From Lactarius indigo (taxonomy: Eukaryota; Basidiomycota; Agaricomycetes; Russulales; Russulaceae), in NCBI GenBank assembly GCA_025766275.1, contig JAFKAC010000065.1, forward strand, positions 1 to 64,000: a stretch of 64,000 bases of DNA, written 5' to 3'. The notes under the pieces are model-generated. The model worked only from the letters and a program-made list of their open reading frames with translations. It searched no databases and was not told the origin of the DNA. Position 1 is the first letter of the stretch; each line of letters starts with the position of its first letter. This document shows positions 19,399-32,647 of this stretch, one piece after another. A program made the translations under genes and the position numbers.

Positions 19399-21005
19399 GA
19401 CCCTTTTCTCAGCACGTGATGTTTGAGACGCTCTCCAACGATGTTCTCCTGAACATATTTCGTCATTACCTGGATGCCTCTCCGCGAATATGGTCTATTC
19501 TTACACATGTATGCCGACGATGGCGACAGATCGTATTTGGATCCCCTCGGAGTCTAGATCTTCGACTCTATTGCACCTACGGAACACCTGTCTCCAAGAC
19601 CCTAGATTGCTGGCCGGCCCTGCCTATCGTCGTACAGTACGGCGGGTCTCCAACTTTCAATCCTCCTACTCCTGGGGACGAGGAAAATATCGTGGCCGCA
19701 TTGAAGCACTCTGATTGTGTAGGGTCCATCGGCCTTACGATCACAACCTCTCTTCTGGCAAAGTTATTCGTCATCAAAAAGCCGTTTTCGACATTAGAAG
19801 AACTCATCCTCCGATCTCTGGATAACGTGCAGCTGACCCTCCCCAGCACTCTTCGATGGGGCACACGCCTGCGTCGTCTCCACTCAACCAGAATTGCCTT
19901 TCCCGCACTCCCGCGGCTACTTTCTTCTTCAGGGAACCTTGTAGATCTTCGGCTTCACGAAATCCCAAGTAGTGGGTATATTTCACCCAAAGCGTTGGCA
20001 AATGCGTTGACCGGGATGGCCCAACTTCAATCCTTTTCGCTCCATTTCCTTTCTCCCGCCTCCCGCCCTAGTCACACTGGTATATCTCCATTGCCTAGGG
20101 AACGTGGTATGCTTCCTGCTCTTTCCCGCTTCAAATTTCACGGAACCAGCGAGTATTTAAACGATCTTGTGGCCAGAATCGATGCTCCTTGTCTGGAGAA
20201 TATCGAAGTCAGGTTCTTCAACCAACTTGTTTTCCCCATTTCCCAACTCTGCCGCTTCATCACCCGTATAGAAATGCACAAATCACATCGCAGAGCAGAC
20301 ATCTTATCCTCCGAGAATGCCATCTCCGTCACCTTTACTCAGCCAGGGGCCCATGCACACCTCACATTGCAGATATCCTGCAGTCAGTTAGATTGGCAGC
20401 TGTCCTCCATGGCTCAAATTTGCGACCATCTTTCTTCTTCCGGCATCTTGTTTGGTGTGGGGGATGTATGCATCAATACGGCGCTGCCACCTTGGTGGCC
20501 ATCTGATGAGGAGGACGATGTCGACAGTGAATCCTGGCCGGATCTTATCCACACATTTAGCAGTGTTGAAAAGCTTTCTCTGGCCGGGCAACTCATGACA
20601 AACATTTTGCACACATTGCAAGCAGCCGACTTGGACCAGGAAACTAGTCCTTTACCCGCCACTGGCATGAAATATCTACAGCTTGAAGTTCCTGCGCTAG
20701 GTGGTTTTGTGCCAAGAATTTTGCAAGCCGCTGTACATAAATTCGTCGCTTCGCGCCAGCTCTCCGGCCATCCAATAAATGTGGAGTACACTGATCTTGA
20801 CACCGATGCAGACTCACACGAGCCAGATACCCAACCAACAATCTCAACAACACAGCGACGAAAAATGGACAACAACCATAGCACCAGCCCTATGGAGCAG
20901 CACGACCTCAATCGACACCTAAGTAGCCACTGGTATCAAGTAGAGTGTGAAGGAGAGTCCCATTTATTCAGGTTGAATTCAGTGTCCCCTCCCCTGTTGT
21001 CGTGA
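19399..21005 (+). CDS. Double F-box gene A, second half (exon 4, F-box module 2)
   Basis: This exon follows acceptor TAG 19396-19398 in the same phase as exon 4 of genes B, C and D (first bases GACCCTTTTC). Joined to exons 1-3 it gives 1,005 aa. The F-box is at the exon start (TLSNDVLLNIFRHYLDASPR), followed by the YCTYGTPVSKTLDCWPALPIV motif and an LRR-like body of about 400 residues. If the giant intron is not removed, ATG 19419 could start a stand-alone protein. The C-terminus runs about 75 residues past the paralogues' usual end (VEYTD...), into sequence that is 3' flank in gene D, apparently through loss of the stop. Confidence 0.8.
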
Positions 21006-21690
21006 TCCATGGACTCTTTTTTCTCTTTTCCTGCACCTGCATGATTTGTCCTATGTACCAGTAATGATTATAATTGCTCTGTGCTTTGAGACCCACTTTC
21101 GTATTTGCCCGTACTCACATGCAATTGCACAAGCGACCTCCCGAAATTTATAGTTTTTTTCACACCAATTGTGCACAGGGAAAACTAATCTCAATTATGA
21201 TAGGAGCAAATTTATCTGCATTGTTCGAGAAGAGACAAAATATGTATAAATGGGCTCCCGGCCAACCAGGAAAATTGGTGCCAATTCCCAGTTGCAGATT
21301 TTCCTGACGATCCAAGGCGGAGAGCAGAAGACCCGGAGACTTACGGCTATACAGAAAACTGCCCCATGCATTGTAACACCCCCGGTCTGCAATGTCCATG
21401 GATTTGCACACCTTCTACAAGTATGGCCGGGTGTATTGGAGCAATGAAATAGTCGCAGACAACGACACTGCAGGCCCGAAGAGTTCCTCAGTAAGGGGGG
21501 GATCAGACCGCTCGTACAGTAATGTGTAGGAGGTCCTAACTCATGCTTTAAACAGGGGGTTATGGAAAGAGAGAGAGGTGGCGATGCTGAGTATTAGTAA
21601 CGAGCGCGCACGATGTGAAGTAACGTAGCCAACCAAAAATCAATAGTCTGAGCAGTCTAAGCAAGAAAGAGCGACGACGAAACCAGAAAA
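21006..21690. other. Intergenic, gene A 3' flank
   Basis: No gene is recognised. The first part is AT-rich. From about 21530 the sequence becomes homologous to the other array units (GGTCCTAACT..., matching 32860 and 48815), marking the start of the shared flank of the kinase pseudogene. Confidence 0.4.
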
Positions 21691-21739
21691 TAGCTACGGA
21701 GAGAGAGAAAAAGGAAGTGACACATCCACGATACTACAT

Positions 21740-23400
21740 GCCGCACCGACGACGGCTCGTGCATTTTGTTTTGTCGCTGCTCGGCACCGACCCGCGCCGA
21801 TGCCAGACTGCCACTGGATATCGCCAACAGGCAAGCGCGGCAAAAGCCCACCCGTCGTCCCAGCGCCTAACCCAGCGCCCGCACTCGTCACGCGCGGATT
21901 ATTCATCGGCCCGGTACCGAGCGGTGACGACGCGTGCCGATTCCCGACGTATCGCTTGCCGTGCGGCGCGTGGTGCATCTCTTCGGCGCGATCGAGCTCT
22001 TGGGTGTATCGGCTCCTCTGAGAGAGGGCTTTCGCGCAGGTGTGGGGCTCGTCTCGATCGAGCACGAGCACCGTGCTGACTTTACACCAGAACGCGGCGA
22101 CTGTCTCGTGGGTGCCGTAGCGCTTGACGGGCTGCGCGCGATTCGGGTGGACGTCGCAGACCGCGCGGAGGGTCCGGAGCAGGTTCACCTTCCCGACCGC
22201 CTTGCTGTTGTTCAGCTTCTCCGTGACGCGTCGGAAGAACTGCGCTTTGGCGATGCCGATCGAGTGCTGGCAGAATTTAAGGAACGGATCGAGCAGGTTC
22301 TCGAATGAACCTGCTTTGGTGGAGACGAAACACTTGAGGAGAGCGTCGAGCGACTTGGGCTTCGCTACCTCTTTCTCTACCCGAGCGGTCTCCTCTTGAA
22401 GCCTTAAAAACGGGGGAGGAGGGATCAATCGACGCGTTCTGGGTCGCGGAAATCGGAACCGTCGTCGCGAGCGGTGTACTCACCATACTAGAATAGATTC
22501 GAGAGAGCTCACTTGAAAGTAGGGGCCCATCAGAAGCCTGATATATACCGCAAGACCATCGTGCTGCCGTAGCAATATCTGACAGCTCTTCCCGGCGCTC
22601 GTAAGTCGCATAGAATAGAGGTGAAAGTTCCTGAGGAGGAAAGCCGACTCGATGACGTGCATCAGTAACGGTATCACATCGGTCCACGCGATCTCTTCCT
22701 GTCTGCCCTTGTTCAATCGACACAAGTTGTAGTACGTCTGGAAGATATGATTTGACATTTCCTGCGAATAAAAAGCAATATATCAGCACCGGGACGAAAG
22801 TAAAATTTTCGTCGACGTACTGTGCCATAAGATCCTGAACTCTGCTCCATTTCTCGTCGAGGATTCGGGTCAGGATCTAAACAGTATTTTCATTTTACAG
22901 CACTTCGAGTAATATCCCATTCATCGACAGATGCTTAAGGGCCTTGAGCATGTGGGCCAGGTACTCTGGCTTGAGGAGTTCGCAAGCTCGCACCAACCCT
23001 GCAAGTGGCCCGTCTCTGTCAGTTGTACAGGGTCGATAGTGAACAGCACGTACGTTGGACGATTCTCTGTGTACCGAGCACGTTGGGAACGTGGACATCG
23101 GACTGAGACACCTAGCAGAAGACGAGAAGGATCTGGATGACTTGTGCTTCATGTCCACCACTGCCTCACTGCGATTTGCCATTACGTTCAGAAGTGCGGA
23201 TTTACAGCAGATCGAGTAGGCCTCCCACAATGAAGAGCTGGCAAAAATCACTCCTCGTGGAGGTCGGACTTTGGAGCTCGAACACGTTCCCGATCCCGTT
23301 GAACGCGTGTACAATCAGCTCGCTCTGCTCCGCAAAGTCTTCACCGGGAAGGTGGACGGGGACATTCAACCCCCGGCGTCTTTGTATCGAAGGAAAAAGA
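21740..23400 (-). pseudogene. Cdc15/SepH-type kinase C-terminal fragment, copy 1
   Basis: Reading the minus strand from about 23390 to 21740 gives pieces resembling the ARM-like C-terminal region of Cdc15/SepH Ste11-family kinases, which signal septation: ALLNVMA, DVHVRNALGT-like, LLKPEYLAHMLKALKHLSMNG, NHIFQTYYNLCRLNKGRQEE, SFENLLDPFLKFC, GIAKAQFFRRVTEKL, VNLLRTLRAVCDVHPNRA. No kinase domain is present. Introns are kept (for example 22820-22762 with GTACGT...CAG), so it is a genomic duplicate rather than a retrocopy. Frame breaks and stops are present, for example a stop in the LLDLL segment shared with copies 3 and 4 and two CAG/CAA-to-stop changes near 22885-22880. The family assignment is from recalled motifs. 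Confidence 0.7.
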
Positions 23401-23930
23401 AGTCGTAGAGATGAAATGGGAAAGAATGAGATGGGAACGGAGATCCTGGGCGCCGAGAAACGTCAAAGACAGTTTGGCCGGCAATAATATATAGAGTATA
23501 CGTCCGGTCGGTCGCTGGGCCTGGTGACGGCGCTAATAGGCTGTTACAGTGCGTTCCAAAAAAGGAAGGTGGGACTGCACTGCTAGTGTCTGTACCGACA
23601 GTGTACCGTGACATCAACTCGCTTGGAACTCGAGCCTCAGCTAACAACGCCTTCTTTTGTACCACCTTCATTATATCGATTACTACTGTATTCCGCATAG
23701 ACGCAAATTACGGTGCACACAACGATTCACATAGCAACAATCAGCACATGCCAAGGCACATGCTGTAAAGCAATCCAGTGGTCACTGGCGCCGCGCGTGC
23801 AGCGGCTGCCGTACAGTAACGTGTATGCAGCAAGTGTGCCTACCATTTACCACGCCCCAAACCTTAACTATCATCGCATGTTCTACATAAGGAGGCGCTT
23901 GCGATCTCTGCCCCGTTCATTCTTCCCCTC
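23401..23930 (+). promoter_or_regulatory. 5' flank of F-box gene B
   Basis: Homologous to the flanks of genes C and D. A TATA-like ACATAAGG lies at about 23885, roughly 45 nt before the ATG, implying a short 5' UTR. Confidence 0.45.
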
Positions 23931-26900
23931 ATGCATTCTCGAAAGTAAGTGATTTAGTGGTTTATGCTCTACCGCACGAGGTGACAGCGTGTCTACAGAT
24001 CCCCCAATAGAACTGCCCGTATACGACGCGTATCGCACCCTCAGGCCGTTACCGTACCAAGCGACTGCCCTAGAAATGGTACGGATTCCACGCAGTGCTT
24101 GCGCCATTCGCTAATGTGTTCCCTTCCCCGGAAAGTAGCGATCGGGATGCTTTCCGACGAAATGCTTTTGAACATATTTCGTTATTATCTCGATGCCTTT
24201 CCACGATTTTGGCCCAGGCTTGTGCATATATGTCGCAAGTGGAGACATATCATATTTTTGTCTCAACAGACTCTTCAGCTTCGACTATTCTGTACCTACG
24301 GAACGCCTGTCTTGAAGGCTCTAGATTGCTGGCCATCCCTTCCTATCGTCTTAGAGTATGGGGGACCCCCGGCGGCATTCGATCCACCTGCTCCCGATAA
24401 CGAGGACGATATTATGGCCGCACTGAAGCACTCTGATCGTGTTAGTTCTATTAACCTCACCGTCACAAGGTCGCTCCTGGAAAAAATTTCCACGATCGAG
24501 GAGCCGTTCTCCGAACTGGAGGATCTTTTTCTTTTGTCTCAAGACAACGCGCAGCTGACCCTGCCCAGTGCTTTTCGGTGGGGCTCACGCCTCCGTAGAC
24601 TTCACCTGACTGGGATTGGCTTTCCCTCACCTCTCCAGCGTCTTTCTTCTTCTGAGGACCTTGTCGATATTCGTCTTTACGGCATCTCCAATAGTAGATT
24701 TCTGTCATCGGAGGCGCTTGCGGATACTTTGTCCAAAATGACCCAGCTTCAATCACTTTCACTCCATTTTCTTCCCACCGCCAATCGAATTTCCTTTCCC
24801 CTATGGCCAGGGGAACTCGTCATTCTTTCTGCTCTCACCCACCTTGATTTTCGAGGAAGCACCGGGCACTTGGAAGACCTTCTAGGGAGAATTGATGCTC
24901 CTCGTCTCGGGAACATCGAAATTACATTTCTTGATCAGCCCACCTTTGGCGTTCAGGTCCTTCGCGAATTCATCGACCGGACCGAATTGCACCAGTCACA
25001 TCGTCGAGCAGATATTCTATTCTCACGGCGTTCCATCTCCATCTCTTTAACCCAATCGACTTTTGCGTGCCTTAAACTGCGAGTATTCTGCGAGTCACTG
25101 AGTCACCAGCTGCGCTCCATAGCTCATATCTGCGGTCGTTTTTCCCCTTTCCTTCTTCATGTGGAAGATCTTCGCATCAAGGCGAGGGAACTATCAAATA
25201 GGCAGGTTGATTCCGAACGGTGGCGAGAGCTTATTTACTCGTTCAAAGGCGCGAAGTGGTTTCATATAGCTGGCGACTTCTCGACAGACATTGTGCATGA
25301 TCTGCGACGATCAGCCTGGCGGCGCGAAACTGTGCTACCCGTTCTGCACAAACTCTGTATCCGGGAACCTGAGCCGCGTTATGCGCCTTTGCGGGAGGCT
25401 GTAGAATCATTTATGCATGCGCCATCCCTCTCTGGCCATCTCATAGCGGTGGAATATGAGCGAAATGAACTACGTGGAGCAGGTAAGACGACACCTAGTG
25501 TCAGCATCACACGCTAACTTTATTTGAGTAGGACCCTTTTCACAACACGTGATGATTGAGATGCTCTCCGAAGATGTTCTATTGAACATATTTCGTCATT
25601 ACCTGAATGCCTCTCCACGATTTTGGCTTAACCTCACGCACGTATGCCAACGATGGCGACAGATCGTATTAACATCGCCTCTGGGTCTAGATCTCCGACT
25701 CTATTGCACCTACGGAACGCCTGTCTCCAAGACCCTAGATTGCTGGCCGGCCCTACCTATCATTGTACAGTACGGAGGATCTCCAACTCTCGGTCCTCCT
25801 ACTCGAGAGGACGAGGACAACATCGTGGCGGCATTGAAGCACTCTGATTGTGTCCGCTCCATTGGCCTTATGATCACAACTTCTCTCCTGGCAAAGTTAT
25901 TCGCCATCGAAAAGCCGTTTTCAAATTTGGGAGAGCTCGTTCTTCGGTCCCTGGATAACGTGCAGCTGACCCTCCCCAGCACTCTTCGATGGGGCACACG
26001 CCTACGTAGTCTCTACTCAACCAGAATTGCCTTTCCCTCACTCCCGCAGCTACTTTCTTCCTCAGAGAACCTTGTAAACCTTCAGCTACGCGAAATCCCA
26101 AGTAGTGGGTATTTGTCCCCTAAAGCGTTCGCGAATGTGTTGTCCGGGATGACTCAACTTCGATCTCTTTCGCTCCATTTCCTTTCTCCCGCCTCCCGCC
26201 CTAGTCACACTGGTATATCTCCATTGCCTGGGGAACGCGTTGCGCTTCCCGCACTTTCCTACTTCAATTTTCAAGGAACCAGCGAGTATGTAAATGACCT
26301 TGTGACCCGAATCGATGCTCCTCGTCTCGGGGATATCGAAGTCAAGTTCTTCAACCAACTCATCTTCCACATCTCGCAACTCAGCTGCTTCATCGACCGG
26401 ATAGAGATGCAGAAGTCACACCGCCGAGCAGACATTCTATCCTCCGAGCATGCTATCGCCATCACGTTTACCCACCCAAAAACCGATGCACGCTTTACAC
26501 TGCAGATATCCTGCGAGCAGTTAGACTGGCAACTATCCTCTATGGCGCAAATTTGTGACCAATTTTCTTCTTCCGGTTTCCTTTTCGGTGTGGAAGATCT
26601 ACACATTAATACGATTCAGGCGTCGACTGAGCGGGACGACGCGGAGAGTGAACACTGGCCGGAGGTTATCCACTCATTTGGTGGTGTTGAAAGGCTTTCT
26701 CTAAATGGGGATCTCGTGATAAACATTTTGCGTATATTGCAAGCAGCTGACCGGGAAACCAGTTCGTTACCTGCCCTGAAATATCTCTGCACACAAGACC
26801 CCGCGCCGGATTTGCAGGCCGCCATAGATTCATTCGTCACTCCGCGCCAACTCTCCGACCGTCCCGTAACTGTGGAACACTTCGTCACCCTCCCACCGAT

Positions 26901-27219
26901 CAGTTCGTTTGACATGCCGCCTTCAAAAAAGCCCCACACCAGATACCCACTAGCGAGTCCTTCGGCTTCCCGCCGACTTCCCCATATTAGTGATACCCTG
27001 TCCTGGGACGGAAGCTCGACCACGAGCAACCCGCTCTGTCGTGATTTGGATCTGCTCGATGGTGCACGGTATGAGCCCGAAACATTTGTCGGCGTTTCGC
27101 ATTTCTCACACGTTGTTTTTCCGTTCCCCCAAGGGGGTGGTAGGACCGGATTCCCCAACAGGGGGCTGGAGGTAGCGGTCAGCAAAAGACTTTGTCGGAG
27201 TCAAACAGATTCAATATAA
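23931..27219 (+). CDS. Double F-box gene B (4 exons, about 1,038 aa)
   Basis: Exons are 23931-23944, 24011-24078, 24136-25482 and 25532-27219; all phases match. Exon 3 carries F-box 1 (about residues 30-70; MLSDEMLLNIFRYYL) and its LRR-like body. Exon 4 carries F-box 2 (about 483-525; MLSEDVLLNIFRHYL) and a second body. Intron 3 is 49 nt with branch point CGCTAAC. Each module has the F-box, then the TYGTPV.K.LDCWP.LPI.. motif and a 400-residue leucine-rich region, so the gene is an internal duplication fused by one intron. A role as a Skp1-cullin adaptor is likely from family knowledge; the target is unknown. From about 26880 the last 115 codons have no counterpart in the paralogues and run into unrelated, possibly transposon-derived sequence. 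Confidence 0.85.
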
Positions 27220-27640
27220 GCCATCCAATAGTCACTTCAAGTCATTTAGGGACAAATTCGCAGCCAATTTTTCCTCCTTTCGTAGTCGTCCTAAGTCCGA
27301 TTTAAGTCGTCCGACAGTCGCTTCTAGTCATTTTTGCCATACAGGTGTCCATTTATTGCGAAAAATACGATCTACGGGTAATTTACAAAGTGAAGGTAAT
27401 AACAGGCCTCCGCCTCCGCCACCACCGTCGTTGTCGTGGCGCGGCCGGGGCGCTGGGTGGATAGAGCACCTCGCCGCCTACCGTAATCAGGGCTCGTGGC
27501 CGCATTGACGAAGTATCCCCCCTTCCCTGCCAACACACCGTCGTGGCCGCATCGTCGTCATGGCATGTGTTGCTCAGTTGGCTTGCATTGGACCCCCAGC
27601 GGTGATGGCCGTAGTCGTGGGTGGTTGTGGATCGTGGCGG
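27220..27640. other. Intergenic, gene B 3' flank
   Basis: An AT-moderate stretch with repeated AGTC/GTCATT words (27225-27340), then a GC-rich, GTGGCCG-rich stretch. No gene is supported. Confidence 0.35.
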
Positions 27641-27649
27641 CAAATTCGG

Positions 27650-29170
27650 TAGTGAAATCAGGCGAATGATGGGTGCGGTGCCAAGGCGCAGTACCTAGCG
27701 GTGGCGACGGCGTGACGATCCCAGACGTATCGCAGGCTGTATGGCGCATCGTGCATCCCTTCGGCGTAATCGAGTTCTTGGGCGTGTCGGCTCCCCTGAG
27801 GGAGGGCTTAAACGCCGGTACAACTCTGACGCGATCTCGTGCGCGAGCTCGAGCGCACAAGTACCGCGCTGTCTTTGCGCTGGAGCGCCGCGACCGTCTC
27901 GTGGATGCCGTAGCGCACGACGAACAGCGCGCGATTCGGGTGGACGTCGCAAACCGCGGGCAGGATCCGCAGCAGGTTCAGCTTCACGACTACCTTGTTG
28001 CTGGGCGTTACCGTGACGCGCCGGAAGAACTGCGCTTTGGCGATGCCGATCACGGTCGCCATCGAGTTGCAGCATGTTTTGAAGAACAGATTGAGCAGGT
28101 TCTCGAATGAGCGGAGACGATGCACTTAAGGAGCGCGTCGAGCAACTTGGGCTTCGCTAGCTCGTCCTCTACCTGAGCGGTCTCCTCTTGAAGCCTCAAA
28201 CACGGGGGAGGTCATCAATTGACGCTTCCAAATAGCGGAAATCGGGACCATCGTCAGGAGCAGCGTACTCATCATGGCAGAATAGACTCGAGAGCGCTCA
28301 CTTGAAAGTAGGGATCCTTCAGAAGCCTGATAGACTATCGTGCTGCTATAGTAACATCCGACAGCTCTTCCTCGCGCTTGTGAGGTCGCATAGAATAGAG
28401 GAAAGTGCCTGAGGAGGAAAGTCGACTCATTGACATGTATCAGTAACGGTATGACGCTGGCCTGCGCGATCTCTTCCTCTTCCCTTGTTCAATCGACACA
28501 TGTTGTAGTACGTCTGGAAGATATGATTCAATATTTCCTGCGAATAAAAAGCAATAAACCAACACCGGGACAAAACCAAATTTTTGATCGACGTACCGTG
28601 CTGCGAGGTTCTGTGCTCTGCTCCTTTGTTCGTCAAGGTTTCGTGTCAGGATCTGAATAAAATTTGCATTTTGCAGCGCTTTGAGCAGCATCCCATTCAT
28701 CGACAGATGCTTAATCGCCTTGAACATGTGGACCAGGTACTCTGGCTCAAGGAGTTTGCAAGCTCGCACAAACTTGCAAGTGGCCCGTCTATGTCAGTCG
28801 TATAGGGTCGATAGTGTGGAGCACGCACGTCGGACGACTTTCCGTGTGCCGAGCGCGTTGCGGACGTGGACGTCGGACCGGGACACCAGGTAGAAGACGA
28901 GAAGAATCTGGATGATCTTGCGCTTCGTGTCCGTCGCAGCCTCACTGTGACTTGCCATTACGTTCAGAAGTGCGGATAACAGTAGATCGAGCAGGCCGCC
29001 CATAATGAAGAGCTGACAAAAATTACTCCTCGTGGAGGTCGGACTTTGGAGCTCGAACACGTTTCCGATCTCGTTGAACACGTGTACAATCAGCTCGCAC
29101 TGCTCCGCAAAGTCTTCATTGGGGAGATTAACGGGGACATTCAATCCTCGACGTCTTTGTATTGAAGGAG
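27650..29170 (-). pseudogene. Cdc15/SepH-type kinase C-terminal fragment, copy 2
   Basis: The best preserved of the four. The minus strand gives RRRGLNVPVNLPNEDFAEQC, LLLSALLNVMASHSEA, LLEPEYLVHMFKAIKHLSMNG, LQNANFIQILTRNLDEQ, SFENLLN, GIAKAQFFRRVTV, VVKLNLLRILPAVCDVHPNR and LRGADTPKNSITPKG. The intron between GTACGTCGATC and TTCGCAG is retained. Frame breaks still occur, for example after LAARYVDQ and around the central repeats. It lacks the stop that copies 1, 3 and 4 share in LLDLL, so the duplicates arose from a copy close to this one, or copy 2 lost the extra base. No kinase domain is present. Confidence 0.7.
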
Positions 29171-29249
29171 AAAGAGGTGGTAGACAAGGCAAGGAAAATG
29201 ATGATATGGGAACGGAGATTCTGGGTGCAGAGAAACGATAGAAATAGTT

Positions 29250-29677
29250 TTGCCAGAAGCAGGCTGTTACAGTTTTCTCCAAAAAAGGAAGTGAAACGAG
29301 CACTGCCAGGCTGCCAGTGTCTGTACAGTACATCAACTCGAGCCTGAGCAAACGACACATGCTAACGATGCCTTCTTTTGTACCGCCTCGATTATATCGA
29401 TTACTGCTATATTCCACATAGACACAAATTACGGTGCACACAATTATTCACACAGCAATAATCAACGCAGGTCGTACAGCAATCCCGCGGTTGCTGGCAT
29501 GCCAGTGTCTGCCACCACGTGTATGCAGTGTATGCAGCAAGTATGCCTACCACCCACCACGCTCCAGACTTTGATTAGCCTGCCGTATGATGTAATCTTG
29601 GATGTAATGTCTTTATGTTCGAGCGTATTCTACATAAGGATGCGCTTGCGATTTCTGCCCCGTTCGTTCTTCCCCTC
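29250..29677 (+). promoter_or_regulatory. 5' flank of F-box gene C
   Basis: It contains the unit-shared segment GGCTGTTACAG...CCAAAAAAGGAAG (about 29264-29290), which is where the MULE-like element landed in the next unit. A TATA-like ACATAAGG lies about 45 nt before the ATG. Confidence 0.45.
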
Positions 29678-32647
29678 ATGCATTCTCGAAAGTAAGTGAT
29701 CTAGCGCATTATATTTCACCACGCGAGGTGACAGTGCGCCTACAAATCCCCTAATAGATGTCCCCGTACATGGCGCGTATCGCGCTCTCAAGCCGTTACC
29801 GCACCAAACGAATGCCCTAGAAACGGTATGGCTTCCGCGCAGTGCTTGCGCCATTCGCTAACGTGTCCCCTTTCCGGACAAGTGACCATCGGGAAGCTTT
29901 CCGACGAGGTGCTCCTGGAGATATTTCGTTATTATCTGGACGCCTCTCCGCGATTTTGGCCCAGGCTTGTGCATATTTGTCGCAAGTGGAGACATATTGT
30001 ATTTTCTTCTCAACGGATTCTACATCTTCGACTGTTCTGTACCCATGGAACGCCTGTCTTGAAGACTCTAGATTGCTGGCCATCCCTGCCTCTCGTCTTG
30101 GAGTATGGGGGATCTCCTGCGCTCGGTCTGCCTGCTCCCGAGGACGAGGACAATATCCTGGCTGCACTCAGGCGGTCTGATCGTGTTAGGTCTATCAGCC
30201 TCATCGTCACAAGATCGCTCCTGGAAAAACTTTCCACAATCGAGGAGCCGTTCTCCGAACTAAATGAGCTTCTTCTGTCTCAAGATAACATCCAGATGAC
30301 CCTTCCCAGTGCTTTTTGGTGGGGCACACGCCTCCGTAGACTTCACTTGACTGGGATCGACTTTTCCTCATCCCTCCAGCGTCTTTCTTCTTCCAGGGAC
30401 CTTGTCGATATTCGTCTTCACAATATCTCTAATATTAGATTTATGTCATCGGAGGCACTTGCGAATACCTTGTCCGGAATGACCCAGCTTCAATCACTTT
30501 CACTCCATTTTATTTCCACTACCAATCGCGTTACCGTGCCCCCATGGTACGGGGAACGCGTTATTCTCCCTGTTCTCACCCATCTTGATCTTCGAGGAGA
30601 CACCGAGTACTTGGAAGACCTTCTGGCCAGAATTGATGCTCCTCGTTGCCGACATATCGAGATTGCATTCCTGGATAAGCCCATCTTCAGCATTTCAAAT
30701 CCTAGCAAATTCTGGATGGAAATGCAGAAGTCACACCGCCGAGCCGATATTCTATTTTCTAAGCATTCTGTCTCCATCTCGTTAAGCCAGCCGGCTCCTA
30801 CGTCCCTTAAATTGCAAGTATTCTGCAAGCCGTTAAGCCAGCAGCTGTCTTCCATAGTTCGGGTCTGTAGCCACTTTTCCGCTTTTCTTTTTGGTGTGGA
30901 AGATCTGTACATCAAGGTGAGGCGACCATCACGCAGACAGGTTGATGCCGAACGATGGCTAGAGCTTTTCCGCCCATTCAAAGGCACAAAGTGGTGTCAT
31001 GTAGCCGGCGACCATTCGACAAATGTCGTACGTGCTTTGCAACTAATGTGTACGTGGCACGAAACTGTGCTACCTGCCTTGCACGGGCTCCACATACTGC
31101 AGCCTGGGCCTCATCACGCGCCTTTGAGGGAGGCCATAGTGTCAATCATGGTCTCACGCCGGCTCTCTGGTAATCCGATAAGGGTTGAATATGAACCACT
31201 ACGTCACGTCAGTCAACTGCGAGGATTAGGTACGATATATGCCCAGTGCCTCCTCCCCATGCTTAACATGTTTTGAGAAGCTCAGCAAGTGACGATTGGG
31301 GTGCTCTCCGACGACGTCCTTCTGCACGTATTTCGATATTTCCTGGATTCGTCCCCGCAAAGTTGGCCTATCCTCACACACATATGCCAACAATGGCGTC
31401 GGATCGTACATACATCGCCTCTGGGTCTAGATCTTCGACTCTACTGCACATATGGAACACCTGTCTTGAAGACCATAGATTGCTGGCCGGCCCTTCCTAT
31501 CATCGTAAAGTACGGGGGGTCTCCAACTCTCGATCCTCCTACTCCCGAGGACGAGGATAACATCGTGGCCGCATTGAAGCACTCTGGTCGTGTCAGCTCC
31601 GTCAGCCTCACAATTACGACCTCTCTCCTTGCAAAGTTAGTCGCGATCGAAAAGCCGTTTTCGGAATTAGAACACCTTGTTCTCCGGTCCCCGGATAAAG
31701 TGCAGCTGACCCTCCCCAGCACTCTTACCTGGGGTACACGCCTGCGTACTCTCCACTCAACCAGGATTACCTTTCCCTCACTCCCGCAGCTACTTTCTTC
31801 CTCAGAGAACCTTGTAAATCTTCAGCTTCACGAAATCCCAAGTAGCGGGTATATTTCACCCAAAGCACTCGCGAATGCACTGTCTGGGACGACTCGACTT
31901 CGATCTCTTTCGCTCCATTTCCTTTCTCCCTCCTCCCGCCCTATTCACGCCGGTATATCACCATCACCTGGAGAGCGCGTTGTACTTCCCGCTCTTTCCC
32001 GCTTCAATTTTCAAGGAACCAGCGAGTATTTAAACGACCTTGTGACCAGGATCGACGCCCCTCGTCTCGTGGATATCGAAGTCAAGTTCTTCAACCAACT
32101 CATCTTCCACATTTCCCAACTCATCTACTTCGTCAACCGGATAGAAATGCAGAAGTCACACCGCCGAGCAGACATTCTATCTTCCGACCATGCTATCTCC
32201 ATCACGTTTACCCGGCCAAACGCCGATGCACGCCTTAGATTGGAGATAACATGCGAGCAGTTAGACTGGCAGTTGTCCTTAATGGCTCAGATTTGCAACC
32301 AATTTTCTTCTTCCGGTTTCCTTTTTGGTGTGGAAGATCTACGCATTAATACGATGCAGCCGTCAAGCGGGCAGGATGATGCGGACAGTGAACACTGGCC
32401 GGAGCTTATCCACTTGTTAAGTGGTGTTGAAAGACTTTCTCTGGTCGGGAAACTCGTGACAAACACGTTGCGTACACTGCAAGCAGCCGATCGGCAGACT
32501 GATCCATTACCTGCCCTGAAATATCTCTGTATACAGGGTCCTGCGACGGGCGACTTGCCGGCCACCGTACATTCATTCATCACTCCACGTCGGCTCTCTG
32601 GCCGTCCCGTAATTGTAGAGTACACTGGTGCAAATTCGCATAAGTGA
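29678..32647 (+). CDS. Double F-box gene C (4 exons, about 931 aa)
   Basis: Exons are 29678-29691, 29758-29825, 29883-31229 and 31281-32647; phases are as in gene B. F-box 1 is at about residues 30-70 (KLSDEVLLEIFRYYL), F-box 2 begins near residue 482 (VLSDDVLLHVFRYFL). About 10 nt at the exon 4 start present in the other copies are missing. Two acceptors keep the frame (AAG before 31281, or AAG before 31290), so three residues are uncertain. The body after each F-box is leucine-rich. The protein ends in VEYTGANSHK, the usual end of the family here, followed by TGA. Its likely role is substrate choice for a Skp1-cullin ubiquitin ligase, inferred from the F-box only. Confidence 0.85.

Noticed and set aside
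22880..22902. Very short intron in kinase pseudogene copy 1 (GTAAAA...TTTAG)
   Set aside because: Only about 22 nt, and copy 2 has coding sequence there; the changes are stops by C-to-T substitution in a decayed gene.
25549..27219. Second F-box modules as independent genes
   Set aside because: In all four genes exon 3 ends and exon 4 begins in the same phase with donor, branch point and acceptor at 49-58 nt spacing (gene A after removing the transposon), so fusion is the simpler reading.
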